Shown in pieces: positions 27,928 to 29,454 of a stretch of DNA of 29,454 bases. A program made the translations under genes and the position numbers. How positions within the stretch are numbered: the first letter of the stretch is position 1; each line of letters begins with the position of its first letter. Under the pieces are notes generated by a model that saw only the letters and a list, made by a program, of their open reading frames with translations, was not told the origin of the DNA and searched no databases. The stretch lies in NCBI GenBank assembly GCA_023387775.1, contig JAEWHN010000404.1:1-29454 (forward strand). The letters are read 5' to 3'. This DNA is from Pseudomonadota bacterium. Lineage in GTDB: Bacteria; Pseudomonadota; Alphaproteobacteria; Rhizobiales; Rhizobiaceae.

Positions 27928-29253
27928 CTACTGCCGCAGTGCCGCCGCGTGGGCCAGGAAGTCCTCGAACTGCTCTTCAGGCACGAAGGAGCCACCCGTC
28001 GTCCAAAGCACATGCGTGGCCTTGGGCAAACGCTTTTCGATGCCGACGTCTGCACAGAACTTCTTGCCCTCCGGGTGGTTCACGACAAATTCGGGACCAG
28101 CGAAGGAGGCGGTTGCCGAGGGCTCGAGGCGCATGCCGAGTGCGGAGTGGGCGAGATACAGCCAGCGGAACACGTCGTCGTCGGCAACGGTGAAGACGCC
28201 CGCCAGCATGTTGCGCATGACGGTTGCCACGAATGCGGACATTCGCGCCACCGCCATACCGTCTGCTTCGGTCTTGTTCGTCAGCCCCACGTCGTAGACG
28301 GAGACGAGATCTTCCGACTCGCTCATGAGCTGGACAAGCGCGCAAGGCGACTGCACCGGCTCGACGAAGAAGCAGTGGACATGGTCGCCGAACACCATCT
28401 TGGCGCCGAATGCCACGCCACCAGGTGCGCCGCCGATGCCGCAGGGCAGATAGATGAACAGGGGATGCTCCGCATCGACGGGGATTTCCCGGGCCCGAAG
28501 CTGGTCGGCCAGCTCCAGTGCTGCGACGCTGTAGCCAAGGAAAAGCTGCTGGGACTGCTCGTCGTCGACGAAGTAGATGCTCGGGTCGCTCTCCGCGACG
28601 ATGCGGGCGTTCTCGACCGCCGTCGTATAGTCGGCCTGATGCTGGACCACCTGCACGCCGAGGCGGGTCAGGCGTTCGACCTTCCACGCCTTGGCATCGG
28701 AAGACATGTGCACGGTTGCCTTGAAGCCGAGCGCGCGCGCCGCGATACCGACGCTCAGGCCGAGATTTCCGGTGCTGCCGACTGCGATCGTGTAGCGGGA
28801 GAAGAACTCGCGGGCGTCGCTTTCGGCGAGACGGCGAATGTCGTCGCCCTCCTTCAGCAGCCCTTCCTGCTTCGCCAGTTGCTCGGCAAAGGTGAAGACC
28901 TCGTACACCCCTCCCCGCGCCTTGATCGAGCCGGCCACCGGCAGGTCGCCATCGGCCTTGATGAACTGACGGCCGAACGCCTGCCCGTCATAGCCGAGAG
29001 CGGCGCTCAGATCCCCCAGATCCACCAGTTCGGAACGGATCGCGCCGCCGCTGGCCTTGAGCTCCGGGAAGCACGTTTCCAGGAGCGGGGCGAGCCTCTG
29101 CCAATTGCGTTGCGCATCCTTCACCTGCTCCGGGCGGACGGGAAGTGTCGCGTCATTGACGGCGCCCGGGCGGTAAGACGGATTCGCCCAGAGCGTCGGC
29201 CGCGCGTCGAGGACATCCGACCGGACGGGATGGTTCGGCAACTGGATCGTCAT
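27928..29253 (-). CDS. dsdA: D-serine ammonia-lyase (D-serine dehydratase)
   Basis: 441 aa, the full family length. PLP enzyme that turns D-serine (and more slowly D-threonine) into pyruvate and ammonia in the cytoplasm. The Schiff-base lysine is K111 in PVAGSIKARGG. The glycine loop for the phosphate is VGSTGNLGLSVG (158-169). LPCGIGGAPGGVAFG and ENARIVAESDPSIYFVDDE are typical of DsdA. The ATG at 29253 has AGGAG eight bases upstream. It starts 17 bases after the stop of the dehydrogenase gene in the same direction, so the two form an operon for D-amino-acid breakdown. There is no adjacent DsdC or DsdX; the importer 1 kb away is a possible but unproven partner. Confidence 0.95.
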   Translation of the reverse strand: MTIQLPNHPVRSDVLDARPTLWANPSYRPGAVNDATLPVRPEQVKDAQRNWQRLAPLLETCFPELKASGGAIRSELVDLGDLSAALGYDGQAFGRQFIKADGDLPVAGSIKARGGVYEVFTFAEQLAKQEGLLKEGDDIRRLAESDAREFFSRYTIAVGSTGNLGLSVGIAARALGFKATVHMSSDAKAWKVERLTRLGVQVVQHQADYTTAVENARIVAESDPSIYFVDDEQSQQLFLGYSVAALELADQLRAREIPVDAEHPLFIYLPCGIGGAPGGVAFGAKMVFGDHVHCFFVEPVQSPCALVQLMSESEDLVSVYDVGLTNKTEADGMAVARMSAFVATVMRNMLAGVFTVADDDVFRWLYLAHSALGMRLEPSATASFAGPEFVVNHPEGKKFCADVGIEKRLPKATHVLWTTGGSFVPEEQFEDFLAHAAALRQ

Positions 29254-29270
29254 GGCTGCTCTCCTGATTT

Positions 29271-29454
29271 CTAGGCGTAGCGGGCGATCGCCAGATCGGT
29301 CGCGTCGATGTCGGGCTGGCGGCCGCTGACGAGATCACTGACGACCCGCGCCGAACCGGTGCTCATGGTCCAGCCAAGCGTACCATGACCCGTGTTCAGG
29401 AACAGGCCGGCGATCCTGGTGGCGCCGATCACCGGCGTACCGTCCGGCGTCATC
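29271..29454 (-). CDS. dadA: D-amino acid dehydrogenase, C-terminal part
   Basis: Only the last 61 codons are in the window; the N-terminal part is off the right edge. The sequence MTPDGTPVIGATRIAGLFLN followed by TGHGTLGWTMSTGSARVVSDL is the conserved FAD-closing end of DadA. DadA is a membrane-associated flavoenzyme that oxidises D-amino acids to 2-oxo acids and ammonia, passing electrons to the respiratory chain. The stop TAG lies 17 bases before dsdA. Other DAO-family oxidases share parts of this motif. Confidence 0.85.
   Translation of the reverse strand, partial: MTPDGTPVIGATRIAGLFLNTGHGTLGWTMSTGSARVVSDLVSGRQPDIDATDLAIARYA

Noticed and set aside
27949..29274. 441-codon rightward frame opposite dsdA
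   Set aside because: Exact antisense shadow of dsdA, with no motif.

Overview
The window reads as a high-GC alphaproteobacterial chromosome, most likely order Hyphomicrobiales (Rhizobiales) and close to Mesorhizobium or Phyllobacteriaceae. The evidence is the GC-rich codon use, HisN and CpdR of rhizobial type, a ROSE-like RNA thermometer in front of an IbpA-type hsp20, and an mmgR/suhB-type small RNA between hisN and an N-formylglutamate amidohydrolase gene. No whole-genome comparison was possible, so the genus is inference.

Left part (1-18.9 kb) is chromosomal backbone. Cell-envelope genes come first: a DUF459 SGNH-fold protein cut by the window edge, an MltB-type lytic transglycosylase, galU (UDP-glucose), a BBP2-type outer-membrane barrel, and kdsD (first step of KDO/LPS synthesis). 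Next are gltD and gltB, the two subunits of NADPH glutamate synthase, transcribed leftwards with an intercistronic hairpin and a long control region upstream of gltB. Then follow low-specificity threonine aldolase, hsp20 with a sigma-32-type promoter and thermometer, an alpha/beta hydrolase, hisN, the small RNA, N-formylglutamate amidohydrolase, the cell-cycle response regulator cpdR, and tRNA-Val(GAC).

Right part (19-29.45 kb) looks accessory. Immediately after the tRNA is a lower-GC acyltransferase-3/SGNH gene broken by an apparent one-base deletion. Next is a tightly coupled leftward operon of periplasmic binding protein, ATPase, double-domain permease and class-III PLP enzyme. Its parts resemble 2-aminoethylphosphonate uptake systems and the PbfA amino-phosphonate lyase. 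A divergent LysR regulator adjoins it. Finally comes a leftward pair dadA (partial) and dsdA, which degrades D-amino acids and D-serine.

The most interesting items are three non-coding control elements (ROSE-like leader of hsp20, mmgR-like sRNA, and an orphan terminator carrying an anti-Shine-Dalgarno motif upstream of the hydrolase), a strong dyad about 55 bp upstream of the inferred gltB start, and the transporter/PLP-enzyme/D-amino-acid cluster, whose substrate is unresolved.
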